The translations under genes were made by a program, and so were the position numbers. The notes beneath the pieces are model-generated. The model was not told where the DNA came from. It saw only the letters and a list, made by a program, of their open reading frames with translations, and made no database searches. From Ascaris suum (lineage: Eukaryota; Nematoda; Chromadorea; Rhabditida; Ascarididae), in the NCBI GenBank assembly GCA_013433145.1, contig CM024190.1:6486120-6550119 (forward strand): a stretch of 64,000 nucleotides of DNA, given 5' to 3'. This document shows, in pieces, positions 1 to 15,800 of the stretch. How positions within the stretch are numbered: position 1 is the stretch's first letter; the number at the start of each line of letters is the position of its first letter.

Positions 1-2671
1 AAGTTCAACGTTTCAAAATTCTCTGCGGAAAAGTTCTTTTCCGCTTGAGAAACGTTTGCTGCTAGCCAAATTGAAGGCATTAGAGAATGAAGAGTAATGG
101 TTCAAAATTCTACACTTTTTGAAATCCGTGAGAAATTTGCCACATAAGTATCTTCAAAAGAAACGCCATAAACTGTTGAAAATATTTCAGCAAGCAATCG
201 AATAAACTCATCTAAAAGCCTACGTGTCATCTACTTCTATGACTTAGAGATAATTTAGTGATGAAGAATAGGAACATTTGCAGGAATCGAAAACTCTCCT
301 TTTTACCGTTAGGAGTGTTTTTTTTTTCAACGTTATATTTTCCCTCATAACCTGCTTATTCGTCACATTTTACGAACATATCTTTGCTCGATAAGAAACC
401 CCATATACGCAACTCTTTTTCAATAGAAGATAAGCACTTTTCGGCGATGTATCTCGTTCATAGTCAGAAGTTTCGGTTTACGATATTTATAGACATCCAC
501 AGACATTTACAGACACTCACATTATATCACAAGTGTTTTATTTGTAGCGGAGTTTTGCTAATTCATGGCACTGAAGGTTGGAAAATTTTTTTATTGATAT
601 TATCAAATCTTTTATCAATTAAAATCATAATAATATACAGCTTCGCCTATTCATTCTCTATTAAGTACGGTTTTTATCTCCAAAATGTATTACTATCATC
701 CAATGCCATTACCATTATTTTCATCATTTCAAACGTTTACTTCACACGCATATTAATCGCTCATGCGCGTTGATCTTCGTGAGAAGCCTTTTAAAAAAAA
801 ATGAAATGGATGACGCGCACAATAAAGCGCTTTAACAGTAATCTCTCATTAAGCCTTTCCGACTATAATAGTTAATGAGTGCAAAAAATTCACCAACAGA
901 TCATTTTAAAAGAAAATTCCTCCAATAGAAAAGTGAAGAAAATTATTCAACACAAAGATGAATAAAGCATTAGATGAAAGAGTAGTTCCAACTTCTTACT
1001 CATTGTTGAATTACTTCATGGAAGTAATATAATATGAAGGAAAATTTTCTAGTTAAGTGTCTCTAAGATTTGCATTGATTATTCCATGGAATTTATTATA
1101 GGGTAAATATTGCAAAAATTCATCAATACGTACTGATCTCATTCGACGCTAGATCATCCATATCAAACAATATATTGCACATTCTCTGATAACGTAAGTG
1201 TAACCTGTTCATCCTCAGCGTCCGATAAAGATTGTGCGATACTTCAGCCTCATTGACTCTTTGCATACAAGTGTATGGTTGCTTCACTTTAATTATTAGC
1301 TAATGAAAATTTTCTTATCACTGTGATACGTTTATCGGAAATTTTCTTAATGTGGTTCCTAGCAATACGCCAGATGCCTAATGGTTGTGAGAAGACAAGA
1401 GATCAAAAATTTAAGCAACAACCATAGTGAAAGTTGAGTGATCTAATTTCATCAATAGCCCTAACCCTACAACTTACTCATACTTACTGCTATCGACGCT
1501 CAATTATTCTTATCAAAAAAATTGAAAGAGAAATATAGGTAGAGATAAAATTTATTGGGCCTATTACATGACGAATAAATCTGAAAACTACATAAAGTAT
1601 TATGTTTATGGATTCATTTTCCGATACTCCTTGCCGTCTGAACAATAATTTCATCGAGCACTTTCAACATTATTCGTAGGACAATTGTTTGGATAACAAA
1701 GGATTCGACGCTATCTACTAATTCTCTTTTATATGTTGATGATAATACCGCTCAACGTTAGATGCATAGATTTACAATAGAAGATCTAACAAATGAATAC
1801 ATGGAAAGAGAAAGCTTTCATTACGGCATATATGACAATAAAGAAGAGTGATTGATAAATAGGATGCGAAAATAATAATTATGAAAGTGAAATATTTAAT
1901 GAATTTCATAGCTATCAAATAGTTAGATTAAATCTATGAATTATTTTCCTATGAATTAAATCTATCACAATCTCAATGAAGTTATTTTCAAACAGAATCG
2001 TATCATTTTGGTTCCTGTGTTATTTATACTTGCACTAAAGGATATAGATGACGGGCATGAAAAGAAAAGCTACTTTCGAACTATGGCCACTTAAACCGCC
2101 TCTATACAGTTCAGGTGTATAATGTTGTGAATGCAAATGTAGTACCATAAAGCGTGATCACACATGTAAGCAAACAACAATTCATACGACTATATGTGAA
2201 GGACGACGCGTACGTAAGCCGAATAGGCTACCATCAGCTTGTTTTTTTTTTTTTTTACACTTGAGTTAGTTGGCAGCTATAGTTGGTATGTTATGTGATA
2301 GGCCGCCACATTCAAACCACTTAACGGCACAACTATGCCATAATCTAAATTCACTGCAATAGTCGTTTAACGCTGACTAATGAAATCGATATGTAATTAA
2401 ACGAAGTGTATTGAGTTTTTCCAGCTAGCAATCTATTCTGATGATGCACGTTGTGAACAAGTCCGACACTAATGAAGAAACCTCGTCAGGTGTTCAAATT
2501 TTATGAACTATAAATCATAAGGAATAGGCCGACACAATAGGTCACCTGTTGATACGAAAAATGAAAAGAAACAGCAAAATACTGCTCAACATGCGTCCTC
2601 CAGCAGCACTAAGCAATTTCACAAACCCGTTCATAAAATCATCGCTCTTCCCCTATGAATTTGCCAATATA

Positions 2672-2696
2672 ATAAAATTTGCGAGGCAAATTTTAT
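2672..2696. repeat. Perfect hairpin, 11-bp stem and 3-nt loop
   Basis: ATAAAATTTGC, GAG, GCAAATTTTAT. It lies within short overlapping open frames that I do not accept as genes. Confidence 0.85.
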
Positions 2697-4358
2697 GGCG
2701 TATTTATTTCCTCCAAATTCACAGGCATACGATCAGACGAAATGAAATTACCTCCGGGACGTCGCCTCAGGGTGACGTATCGAATCCTTTCACCGCAGGA
2801 TTTGAGTTGTGACACACGGATATTTAGACATATATTAGCACATAGGCAATTCAGCCATGATATGCTTTTGTGGGAAGCTTCAAAACCATGGAAATGCAAA
2901 TATTATAGGAAATAAATTATTTTCGACTCGTCAAGAAAACGCTTGAGACGAAAATCCCTTAAAAGAGGCTGCGAATTTAACAAGCGGAAAAATGCGACAG
3001 AAATATGGTGCGATGTGTTTTTAAATTCTGCTCATGAGACTGGCATCCGTTCTGAGGCAACTGCATATAAAATGCGATCCGATCGGCATAAAGTGATAGC
3101 CGATCGACCATAAAACGCATGAAAATTTTTAGACACATTGAAAAATCCTTGATTCTTTTCGAGGTCGTTACATTAGCATTAGTTGATTAGTTGGCCCTTT
3201 CATTATATAGATTATATCAACTGAATATGACAACTTTACGGTTGAGTAATTCCCAGACTGAAAGTGTTACGCCGATAGACAAAGCACACAAATAGACCCA
3301 TTTCCGCGTACCTTTCGTCATGCATTTTACGCTCGATTAATTACCTCGAAGTGTATGCACTCCTTGCTCAACATCATGAAATGAAAATCAGCATAGCTCC
3401 ACATCTCCCTTCCCCTCCCTCCACAACTTGCCTATTCAATGTCAGAAGCAGAACTGCCCCCCCCCCCTCCCCGTTAAGCAAGTTATCGATGCACAAAGAA
3501 GCGGCGGAAATGGAATAGCAGATGCATGCGTAGACAAATATATGCGCGCATATACAGGTACGATCTTGAGATAACGCGATTCAACAGATCCAGCTTTGCC
3601 ACCCCTATGCGAGGAGCTTGCGAATTAAAACACTACATTTTAAAATCAGTATCGGTAAAATTCTATGCTGTCATTGCATTAGATAGATCTATAAGAACTC
3701 AAGTTCAGCATCCGTGCTGATTTCATAGACGCAGCAGTTAGGATGCCAAGCATGAGAGCAATTTTTCCCCAACTCTTCTATTTCTTTATGATCGCTAAAA
3801 ACGCGACAGAGTAAGGTTGGAAATGCCAACTATCCATCTAACGTAATGCCTCCAACAGATACCGCATATTACTGATGTCATTAAATTTAAAGAGAACGAA
3901 TGAAGCAGATTAATTATCAAGAAATTCATAGCGAACGCCAACAGCAATGATAATTTTTTTTAAGCGGCGTTTACGAAGCCTTTTCTTCTCGAATACAAAA
4001 TGCTTCAGATCAGCAGAAATCCTTGATTTGAAGGGGAAACAAAAACTGACAAGAAAAAAATAAGGGGGAGAGGGGATGGTAGTAGCGACAGTAAAGGGAA
4101 CTTTAACTCCTAAAGCGAAATTCCACATAGATAGATCAACGCTCAAGCGCCTTAAATTTCATCGTTTTCATGAACACGAGCCTATGTAAGGTTTCTTGTG
4201 TAATATTTTAGGATATTTTGTAGTTCACCTAAAGATTTTCATGAATCATGGCAGTCCATGCATGCGTCCTTCTAGTTCCTCTTTTCTTTTTGTTATATAG
4301 CTGGGTAAGGGGGAGTAAAGTCACGCTCAGTCGGTGTTAAGTTGTGTGGAAATTTGTC

Positions 4359-4375
4359 TGTGTGTGTGTGTGTGT
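4359..4375. repeat. Short (TG)n run
   Basis: About eight TG units, followed by a looser GT-rich stretch. Confidence 0.8.
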
Positions 4376-7300
4376 TTGTGCGTGAGTGCGTGTTATACCG
4401 TTGTGCAAACTTGCAACTTAACAGCGTTCCTTACTAAAATTGGATAATGAGCAAAATTTACCTTCAACCTACAGACGAAGTAGTGAGTCGAGCATACGAT
4501 GCATTACGCGGTTTGTCAATTACCTCAAGTGTCTCCAAAGTAGTCTTTCGAAAAATGAAAATACAACATGGTGAATCATCGCATTGACGATCTCACATTT
4601 CATTGGCAAAACCCCCCAACTGAAAACGTAGAAAAGTGACAGCAGCAGAATTTCGGAGGAATTTCTTTGATTAGTATCATTAACAAAAGCGATATGCTTT
4701 GTGTAGATGATTAAGACAATACGTGTTTATTCAAATGTATAGATACACACCGATTTAGCGATAAAACCTATGCGTATAAAATTCAGACTAATCATTTTTT
4801 TTTTCATTGTCTAAATTTTTTTAATGAAACAATACGGAACGCAATTCGCCTTCAACCAACACATAGTTGAAATATAGTGAGTATGAGCGTATAGAAAACG
4901 ATATTTAAATGCTAGAAACGCTTATCGCACGAACCAGCTAGGTGCCACCTTTTGGAGTAGTAGTTAAGTGAAAAAATGACCGTTGTAGTTGACGCCAGTT
5001 TGGCTTATGAAGACGAAGACAAAACGTCTTGTAAAAGAGAAAACGATAGGAAAGGTTAATTTATGATGGAATGGCATCATCTACGAGAAAGGACACTTCC
5101 AGGGCAAAATTCTAAAATTATGCGAAAGCTCTAAAGTATAGAGCATCGGCCAACCGAGAAGGCATTGCATTTATTAATCTGGTAGACGGAAAAATGAGAA
5201 CGGAAGAAGGAAGGAGAGAGCGTAGAAGAGTGGGAGGGAATGGCGAGTTGGCAGGTGAAGTGTTGAAAGAAAAAATACTGCGAACATTATAAATTAGCAG
5301 ATCAACTTCTAAAGCCACGCTCCGCGAAATTCACTAGATGTGACACTACCTACAGAAAAAGGAAAGGGAATGAGGAGAATATAAATGGTAGGAATCAGGA
5401 GTGAGTGAATAATAAAAGGTAGCAACCACACAAGTAAGACGCAATGGTACCGAAATTGGCCCACGTCACATCGTCACATTCTTCCCGAAAATAGTATTCC
5501 ATATTCTAACATTAATATTTTCCACTTCATTTCCAAAAGCTCAAAGGGGAAACCCAGAAATTTTGTGGGATTATTCCTTCTCCTGCTGCATCACAAAGGA
5601 GAGTAGTAGAGATGGGCTTAACAATAAATTTCAAAATAACGCCTTAAAACAGCTGAAATTTAGCAAAACGACATTCGAGAAAATGAATATTTGCTGCAAA
5701 TAAAGCACTTCATCTCACCAATTGAGAGTACTGAAATGAGAATTGATATGAATCAGTGTTAAATGAGATCGTTGGATGAATAATCTACAAGTAGCTGCTG
5801 TGAACACAAGTCATTAATATTTCTGATGAGTGCATAAAATAGAGCAGAAAATGCAAGTGTGACATTATTTCAATTCCTATAAACTCAGTGAAAGGTGGCC
5901 ATACCATTGCTAGATGCAATCAACTGATGCATGTAATATTTGTTCCCCTTGTTTGTGGGTTTTTTTTTTCAGTTTCACACTAAATGGTGCAAAGCATCGC
6001 AATATTTTATTGCTTTCAAGAAGTATTGCTGCGTAAAAGCGATAGGCACATAGAAAAGATTCATATATCTAAAGAAGCCACTAATATACACCGAAAAAAA
6101 GCAAAAGAAATAAAATGAAGAGGAAAACTAAACGTCATGGTCGATAGCACAACGTCGACATTATTTCTTCAACAAAAAATGATCACAATTCTGTAGGCAA
6201 TCGGTCTAATTGCAATTGAACGGCATCATTTAGGAGGATTCAAACAACTTCATTTATAAAAAAAAAAAGGCAATTCCCACTGCATGACTCTTTAATTCCC
6301 TTCCTAGTTCAATTTTTCCCAACAAGTAAACTTCTTTTTTTTTTAATAGAGAAAGCGATGAAAATGGATAGCATCATCATATCATATACACTTCACTAAG
6401 CAAGATACATAAAAACCGACCATTTATTTCTTACTTTAGCCGTCTTCTTATTCAAGTAGTGCTCTTAAAATAAGTCCATTAGTGATAGAACTGAGAATAA
6501 TTCTACACAATATTTCGTGTGTCTTCGATTTTCTCTGCTATTCGTAGATATAATAATATTAAATAGATTTTTCTATTTCTTTAGATAGTTGGTGCGATAT
6601 TGCATAGAGAAAATAGCGACAAAAATGATCATGTATCGAATGTCAAAGAGTTGAAGCAAACAACAACATCGAAAAATATGAACTGAAGAAATAAAAAAAG
6701 AAAAAGAAACACAAATAGATACGACGCATTGCTTCATTAGACAAACAAATGAAGTTCTCATTCTAACCGTAGCACTATTCCATGTCATCTTCTAAGGTAA
6801 TTATGCCCATAGCTTCATGAAAACGACCATGATAGAGTAAGTCACAAATACTCACAAAATTTTTCTATTTATGGATATGTGGTTAATGGAATAAAGGCTT
6901 GAGTGGAAGCTTGAAAAGTGATGGACAAGATATCAGCGAGGGAACAACGCTTTCTTTGGAGTTTTCGAAAGGCCAACATGTACGATGCACATTCCCACTG
7001 ACATTTTGAAGCAAACAATCTGCTTAGGGATGCTCTATCTGCCAACAATAATTACTGAAAAAATGGAATAAGATGGCTAAGTAATGATGAAAAGCAGCCA
7101 ACCATACCCCTCGGGGATAGATTCTGCGATAGAACACAAGCTCGCGTTGACTCAGAAATGAGTGATCGAATTTTCAGTAATGACCGATGACTTAAGCGAT
7201 AAGTGGTGGTCTCTCATCGCATGTGACAAGCAAGGCAGTTTAATCCTACATTGCCTTCAACTTCACTTCATACATAGGTCAAAGATATCGAAGCACTGTT

Positions 7301-10300
7301 TCCAGACCACCTAGAGAGCTTGCGACGTGTGGGAAACGCTCGTCTAAAGTTTATGTTAAAATTAGGGGGCTCATAAATTCGCAATTTCTGGGAGGTGCTC
7401 ATACAAAATTTAGGTTTTTTCCGGCTCTCGGATCATCAAATGAATTTTCGCTATGCAACACTCACAGGCAATATGGTTTTCCTATTTCGTATCTCTGAGG
7501 TCATCTGTCAGTAATCTACTACTAGGAAAGTGAGAAGAGCTATAGAATCCGTGAATGCATAAAAGCGTCGCACCATTCGACTAAAGGCAGATGTGCAGCA
7601 AGAAGGTAACGAGAACGTCAACAAGAAACTGTGCAGCATAGTAAGAAATAAAGATGTTTTTCTGCTAATGTTGTGTCTAAAAACAGAGGTGTCATCCTCG
7701 GAAGGAGCTCCATTATCGCTTTTCTAAAAGCCAGAAATATCCTGCTTTGGCATGGTAACTGAAGGCAAACAGAAATACATTTTCCTTCGCAGTTGCAACA
7801 CTGTTCAACAGTCAGCAAAATTTCATCGATCACTGTATCCACCTCTTCTTGTCTTCAGTTCATGACTTTTCAGGTACAAACGCCGAAGCCGACATCTACG
7901 CAAGTTTAAACATAGTATCATCATCCTCGGAGCGCATTTCACGTCTTGCGGTCATTTACCAGCAAGATGATTTTGAAAATTTCGCATCAGGATTTCAGTT
8001 TAAATTGCAGCTAATCATAATGCCAGATGAAAGATATGAAAATATACTCAACATTAAACTACGTGTTACACGCTTCCTAATGTTAGCGACAATGAGCAAA
8101 TTAGGGCTCTTCAAATGAAATCATTCTTCTCAAAGGATTGTTTCGTTGCAATAATGAACATAATAAAATTATCGAAATTCGGTATCGATTAGAAAATTTC
8201 AAGCAACGAATTAACCGAATGCAATTATAGCTTCGAAATCATCACAAAATATCATCAACGTCTTTCAATGAAGCGAAAAACACCAATAGAAATAAGAGGG
8301 AAATTTTTGAAAAAAACGAAAAAATAGAAATAAGAGGGGGGGGAAATTTTTATGACTAAAATATGCTAGTTTTTCGAATAATTTATTCAAGTTTAAAATA
8401 TTGTTTAATGATGAAATGCAATCAATAAGATGATAACCTGATATTCCTTACTTTTATACAACTAATTACACTTCTAAGCAGTAATGAGAATGTTAATAAA
8501 TATCGCAATATATAAATGAAATATCATTTCTTATGTCACAAAAAAAAAAGGAATGTGGGATAACTTTAGATAGCTCTGAATGAATATGCCATTTTCTTGA
8601 ACGCTCCACTTCTAAAGGTTAGATCATGCGCAAAAAAAAAAAAATCTCTCGAATTCCAAACAATGAAGACATTTTGGTGCTTTATTTGACAGGTAAACAC
8701 TTTGTGCCTTATCAATTAAAAAAAGAATAAAATTGAAAGCCCAACAAAATCGTTGTTGCTTTTTTTTGAACAAACATAATTACCTATCATACAAGGAGTG
8801 TCCACCACAAATAGAGACACAGCACTATCAAAAGCAATATTGATTGCCGTTAAAGAAAGGTACCACAGGTGGTCTATCACAGGTGGATGATTAATCGCAT
8901 AGACAGAACTACGTTCACAAAATGTGACGCGATATATTTGTGACAGTGCTTCGAAAGAAAAAGAAAGGAAATAAAATTACCGTTCATTAGGGCACTAGAT
9001 TGAAACAGATTTAAAAAACCCCACCTTCGAAGACCTAACCATATTCTCTCAGGTTAAAATTCCATTATTCTTGCAGCGGCCTTGTATTATCCTTGTATGC
9101 TTTTCTAGATGTAAGCATTCGTTATTTTGCTCCGAAGGAACACTAAGAGAGAGTAGCATTGTTCTCCTAGTCATTGAGGAGAAGAAACGAAATGAAATGA
9201 AATGAGACATCAAAAGCTGCCCCCCCCCCTTCTTCCTTCTTCCCCTCTGTCCAGTACCCGCTTTATACCTTAAACAAAATGAATTAACTGATCGCTGTGG
9301 CTTGATTAGACTACCCGCCAATGAAACTTCACCGGTGGTCTGTCGCTGTGAACGTATTCGAAGTGAAAGTGACGCCAAAAGATGTCATACACACTAAAAA
9401 AAAAAAAAAAAAAATAGCACGATTGCACACAAAAAATACCATTCAAACATTTTATTCGAGAATAAATTCGACTTTTTAAGTCGCTAACAGACACAAGTTT
9501 ATATCAGCAATTGTGTTAGATTAAGCTGATTAAATTGCTTTATGGCTAGCGTCGTATAAACTATGTGATCGAATATAAAATTTGAAAGTCTAATAAAAAT
9601 TAAAATTAAGTCGTTCAATTAGATGAAAAATACGAATGAAATTATTCGCATAGCATTCTAATTCTGAGAATTTCAGGCAAATGAATCCATATAGGCAAAA
9701 TTCATTTATTGAAAGAGATAGCGAATGTTGCTAAAGCAATGGATTACTTTTCAACGTTTTATTCATCTAATTGAGGGATAGTGGTAATCTATTCCTGTTT
9801 TGTTTGATATCCGTTAATCATTATTTGTTTGACTATACGTTTAGCAAACAAATATACAACATCATTCAGCAGAAAAGGGGATCGAAACAGCAACACACCT
9901 GAGGATCCCTAATTATACGGATTCCACCCGGTCTTGACTATTTGGCATAGAGGAAAGCGACAGAGCTCATTCTTATATGCGTTGAGCACTTCGCATTATA
10001 CTCAATAAAATTCAATTCATACATATTCAGTTAAATGAGTTGATTTTGTAATTACCCTTGAAGAGTCAAGTAAACATTGAAAACCCACACGTACATTTTT
10101 TTCACAAATATAGAGAGCTATCTGAGGATAAAAAAAAACAGAATGCAGCATCATGAGAACCAAGATTTTAAGTTGAATTCTTATTGGCCAATAAATCACA
10201 CGCCATCATGCATGCTGATGTGCGCCTCAGCTTCCCAAGACCTCTATCGTACAACGTGTTTTATGACAAAAGTTTTCAGGATGTGGCATGTCCTTCCTGT

Positions 10301-12704
10301 CAATAAGAACGTGGCGTATTTTTTATGGGCGGTCTGGAATTGTGTGAGATGCGACGACTTCGCAACAGAACGATATCCACCACAACAATTTTGCCGCTTC
10401 TCATGGTGTTCCTTCACACTAGAAACACATTCTTAGGCCTTCTTTGTACTTACAATGCTGTAGTTTAGGAATTTCTTTGAAACGTAGATAAGGCGTCTAA
10501 ATTCTAATAGGTTCTCATTGGGTATCTAAGAGAAGTCAGATTACACTCAAAGCAAGAAAAATGGATCTTCTCCATTTATCGTAGAGAATAAATATAGAGC
10601 AGCATACAATTCACTTGCTCATCGGTGCGCAAAACGTGGTCGATTGACACTTTTTGTTGGAGTTTAAAGATGGCGAAGCAGTGAAATTGCTTGATGGTGA
10701 TCTCTAAGTGAGAACTGTAGTGTTCGGCGAACATTTACAGCGAACACGAAGACACACTAAAGTTAAAATGATGCATATGAGAATGTAATAACAGAGAGGC
10801 GATACAATACGAAGCAAGAAGAAAGAATAAAAGCAGATGAACTTTTCAATAAAAGAGATTTTTTGGGAGTTCAGTGAGTGCCGCTCAAAGTGATATCTCT
10901 ACTAAAGTCTACGATACCATCGTTAAGTATTCAACAAGAAAATGAGAACAACGAATCAAAAGCAAACAAAACAAATCATTGCAATTTACATCGCAATTGT
11001 TGAGTGAAATGATGACCGACATTTCGCTTTAAAAAAAAAGCGCTTACAAATGAAAAACAATTCCGGAGAAGAGTGCAAAGCTGCTAATGGGTAAACATCG
11101 CCGCACTTCTGAAACAACATACAACTGAGAAACTTCTTTTTTTTTCACCTAAACACAATACACTAAACATTTGAAGTAATAGAGCTCGTTGCATCACAGA
11201 TTATCATCAGATGCGCATAGAGTGCAGCACTGTCTCGCTTCGAAATCTGGTTTCTAGAAATTATTGCTATAAGAGTCTCTAGGGAACAAACAGAAAACAT
11301 AAAAAATTACAAAGAAAGATTCTGAAATTTAAAAAATGCTCAAAAAAATCACGATAAACATATAAATTATATGGACTAATAAATGCAAACAGAGAAATAT
11401 GCCAAAAGAGGAAACTATGAATGAGAAAAGGAAGAAGGAGGTTGGAAAGTTCGCTTTATCGGAAATCTCTTCGATCGTTTTTCTTCTTTCCCTTCAATTC
11501 GTGGGGATTGGATCGGAAGGCAAGGAAGATGGAAGACGGGAAAGGGGAAGGCTTTCCACATGCGCCATTTTCTTTATGAAGACAGATCACTTTTGTTGTT
11601 ATGGCGGGTTCTAGTTACAGCTGCTAGTGAGATCACCACTCTCTTCAGCGCCTATCTACTACCCACACTTCTTTGTTTTTTGTTCTTCGTGGATATGTCA
11701 CGATATGTCCCGTTCTGCTACCCCAGCTTTGTGTAATCCACGCTTCCAAATTGCGTAATCAAATTTTTACTCTCAGCAATAATAATAATGAAAACAAATG
11801 CAACTTTGAGCTAATTGAAAAAAACGAGATTAAAAAATGAGATCATATACCTATTTTATGATAATAGCAATACAAAACATCCATGACATGATATTTCTTT
11901 ATTATGCAGACAAGTGTGCAATTTAAGGATGTCGTTGTCGGCTTCAAAACACTCTGCAAGTCTGCGCATCACGAACAAGTCCAGTAATTGCGCTCACACA
12001 CGACACTCATTTATTCGTAAACAATTTCGAACCGTGCAGCCTGAGGAAAACATCCATAAACGATATTGTGTGACGGGAAATGTTTTCAGACACGCTTTAG
12101 GGGGACATAACCGACATGATACAACTATAATGGCTTTATGATAGCGCAAGGAAAACTCGAAGACTTTCAACATGACCTCACAAGCGCTCAAGTGGAAATA
12201 AACTCAAAATTTGCAACCTTCATCAACTCTATACAACAACAGCCAGTGTAGTGACGGCTAAGGTGATAATCGCCCATTTTATGCATCATTTACATGAACT
12301 TAATTGTGTATAAAACTGATGACTGTTGCTTTAGCCATCAATTTATCATTAGGTTTCCGCGACATCTATAAACTGTATGCAAAATTCATGCTAAAATTTT
12401 ATTTGTGTTATTTCTTGGAAAGGAGATTCAGCATTGCTTGATCGGTTCGTCACTGCAGTTAGTGTGGCGTAAGAGCAAACATAATAAGAAGGAGCGCTAA
12501 TTCGAAGGGAAAAAAGAAGGAAGATGCGAAATGAAACCCGGAACTCGAAAACGAGCCATAAAGTTGCTAAAATGTGATGAAGGTGGGCGAAAATCATTTC
12601 ATTTACGAATCGATTTTACCACAAGAGACAAATGAAGCAGAAACCTAACTTTCTGAGAATATATATATTCTATGTTTTCAGATGAAGTAGAAATCGAAAG
12701 TAGA

Positions 12705-12833
<129 letters not shown>

Positions 12834-15800
12834 CAAAACTTTGGCAACAGCTGAAGCTCATACAGTTGAGTTGATTAATTTCGCCTGGTTATTGCAGGAA
12901 TACATAACGCCAGAAGTGAATGACGGTGAATGACGGTGAACAAATAGCGAGAATGGAACCATTCGCATCTTGAAGCATAAAGCCACCAAAGTTTTTGCAA
13001 TTTTTTTCGAAATCCTCCGTGGCAGTAGTTCGCCCGCTTATTTGTAGCACAGTTCACAAAGTGCAAATTCAATGAGAACAACTGTTAAGAACATCCGGCT
13101 TTGTTCACAAGTGAAGACACAAAAGAAATAAAGCAAATCCTTTAATCACTTCTTTCAGCACCACAGTGCGCATGATTAATACCAAATAACCGCTATTAAC
13201 AGCCTAATTCCCCCCCCCCTCCAACCCTCCTCATCAAAAAAAGAAACTGAAATTCAATTCAATTTCTGGAGACACTTAAGAGACACAATCCAAAGATATA
13301 TTCGAATCAAAGCGGATTTTAAGGAAAAAAAAAGTATAAAATTTCAACCATACATTTCAATGATAGAGCAAAGGTGTATTGCGCTCTTAAATAGGCGCAG
13401 ATATTGCATGAGTTATTCCACCGAACCGTAATCAGCGTATTCTTATACCGTAGAGCATTTGGAATTTTTATCAAAAACGGCATTGCACTAACGACGCTCC
13501 AATCACACATCATTGAAACTATCGATTAACCTTAAATTTCGTCCAATCAAACTATCAATTAAACTTAGAAATTCTGTGATAAACTCTAACGACCATTAAA
13601 TTAAGAACTAGATTTCGTTACTCTCAACAATTATAGCATAAGTTTTTTTTTCTGAACATTTTGGACTTCCATCAAACTTATGAAAACCTTTCTAATCACT
13701 TGGTTTTTCTAAATAAGCATATTGATACGCCAACATTGCAACCGATGTTTTCATTTCCGTAAGGAAGAAAACACCGACAATAATAAGAGAAACTGCATCT
13801 TATAAGGATGTGCTTCTACCGCAAACGAGAAGCGATCAACTTCTCGATGTGAACCGCAAACAATACGCTCAAGTGAACATATCTTCCAGCTGTTTGAACA
13901 GTAGTGAATAAAGAAATGAAATATGGCGAAAATATTGGTCTCATATGGCAAAGTGAACATTCTCAACTCTTCTCATTTACATGAGAGGATGAAAGTTTTA
14001 ACGAATGCAAGAAGTGAAAATTTTGCAAACTTAATTATTTTATTGCAAAAGTTAAATTGCAATAGAATTTCGATGGCAAATCTAAATAAATAGTTGCATT
14101 AGGCGTGTGCAAATTTGTCTAATGTTCATGAAGCTTGCAAATTCTCGAAAGAATTAACCAACTGACAGCATTGCGAAAAAAAATTGTGGAGAAAAGAGAT
14201 GGGAATAGCTAATGTGTGTATTGCACTTTCTTCAGTGCTCAATTCATGCAATGAGCGTTGCACACATTTAGTGTATATCACTTAGCGTTGCAATATCTGT
14301 ACACATATGGCATCATGCATTTTTTAATGAAATATTTTGCATCTTTAAATTATAACTCAAAATGAAAACAAGAAAACTGAGAGAAAACAATGCGGCGCAT
14401 ATTTTTCTAGTGGAACATATGAGAAGTAATTGCACTTAAATGAGTATAAAGAAATCAAAAAGAACGGAAAATGAAAAAAAAAAACATGAATTGCCGTTCA
14501 TATTTTCTCCCACTTCAAAATTCCTTTCGTCGTTTCTAGCACATTTACCTTTGCAATGATTTCTATGAAGTGAGCCAATCCTATCGAATATGTTACTTTT
14601 TCTTGTCGTATACACCATGTGTAATATGCAAAATGTCGAGAGGAAATTTTCCACAACAAAATACAAAATTTCACCGTCGGCTAAATCGCTTATCCATTCA
14701 CTATGAACTTTTTCAGTCAATTTTCATGCGCCTTTGTGAAATATTTTAACCAACGAGATTTCGACTTCTCATATATCAGCATATATTATGATCAGCGAAC
14801 TAATCGCCCAGTTCAAATGGAATAGAATAATAAAAATAGTTTCATCTTCAGTTTAAATGAGATTAGATTAGAACGATTTGAACGAGCGGAGAGATTGTTA
14901 GCTAACTGAAATGACCGAGAGGGCATAATTATATGCCACTGAAAACAAATTCTTTTTTTCAGCAGTACACAGCGCCAAATTCTTGAATCGAATTCATTAT
15001 GCATAGGCTTTTCTAAATACCACGTTATGACATAATGGATAGATTGACGCCAATGAAATGGATTTTTTTTTTTGTTTGCGTCAAAAGCGTAATAACGAAT
15101 GCGCAAATGAAGTCGAACACCCATGAGTAAAGCGCGAAAAAGAATAACTCAAGTTTTAACTGTTACTATCGAGAATGGCCCAAAGGAAAGTGATGACAAA
15201 CCAGCAAATAACGACCGCTCTATGAGCGGATATCTTCGGTGATTAAATAAATGCTCTTTTCAATTCATTTGTATATGAAGAGGCAGTAGGAAACCGATAG
15301 TCACATTCGTAGATGCTTGGAAACTGATCGAATTACGTGAAGCGACGTAGGACTGCAATATCCGCATAACCATATTGAAAACCAAAATCCTAGCAGGGGC
15401 TGATCGTCGAAGGGACTCTTGTAGAGAGAGGTGGCAGCATGTCTAAAAAATTAAGTTCACAGAGTTTTTTGCTTACCAATCTCTAAATAACTAGAAGCTA
15501 AGAATTAATGCATAAGCCGCGTCATTATCCCGCCCACCTAGTTTGGGCTCGCCGTTGGTCTTCGACGTGTTGTTTTCACCTACAGCTTGCAAATTTTTTT
15601 TTTTTGCCCGTGAAAACTGAAGAAATATTTTCACACAACAACAAACAGTACCGGTAATCGTATCGAAAATAGCAAAATTCGATGCTTGAAGAAAACGTAC
15701 TAGCAAGTGATTTGGCAGATAGTTTAGCGCATGCTGTTGAAAGTTTTTTTTTTTTTTAAATTAAACGAAAGAGCAATTTCTTCTCATATAAGTGGTGTGT

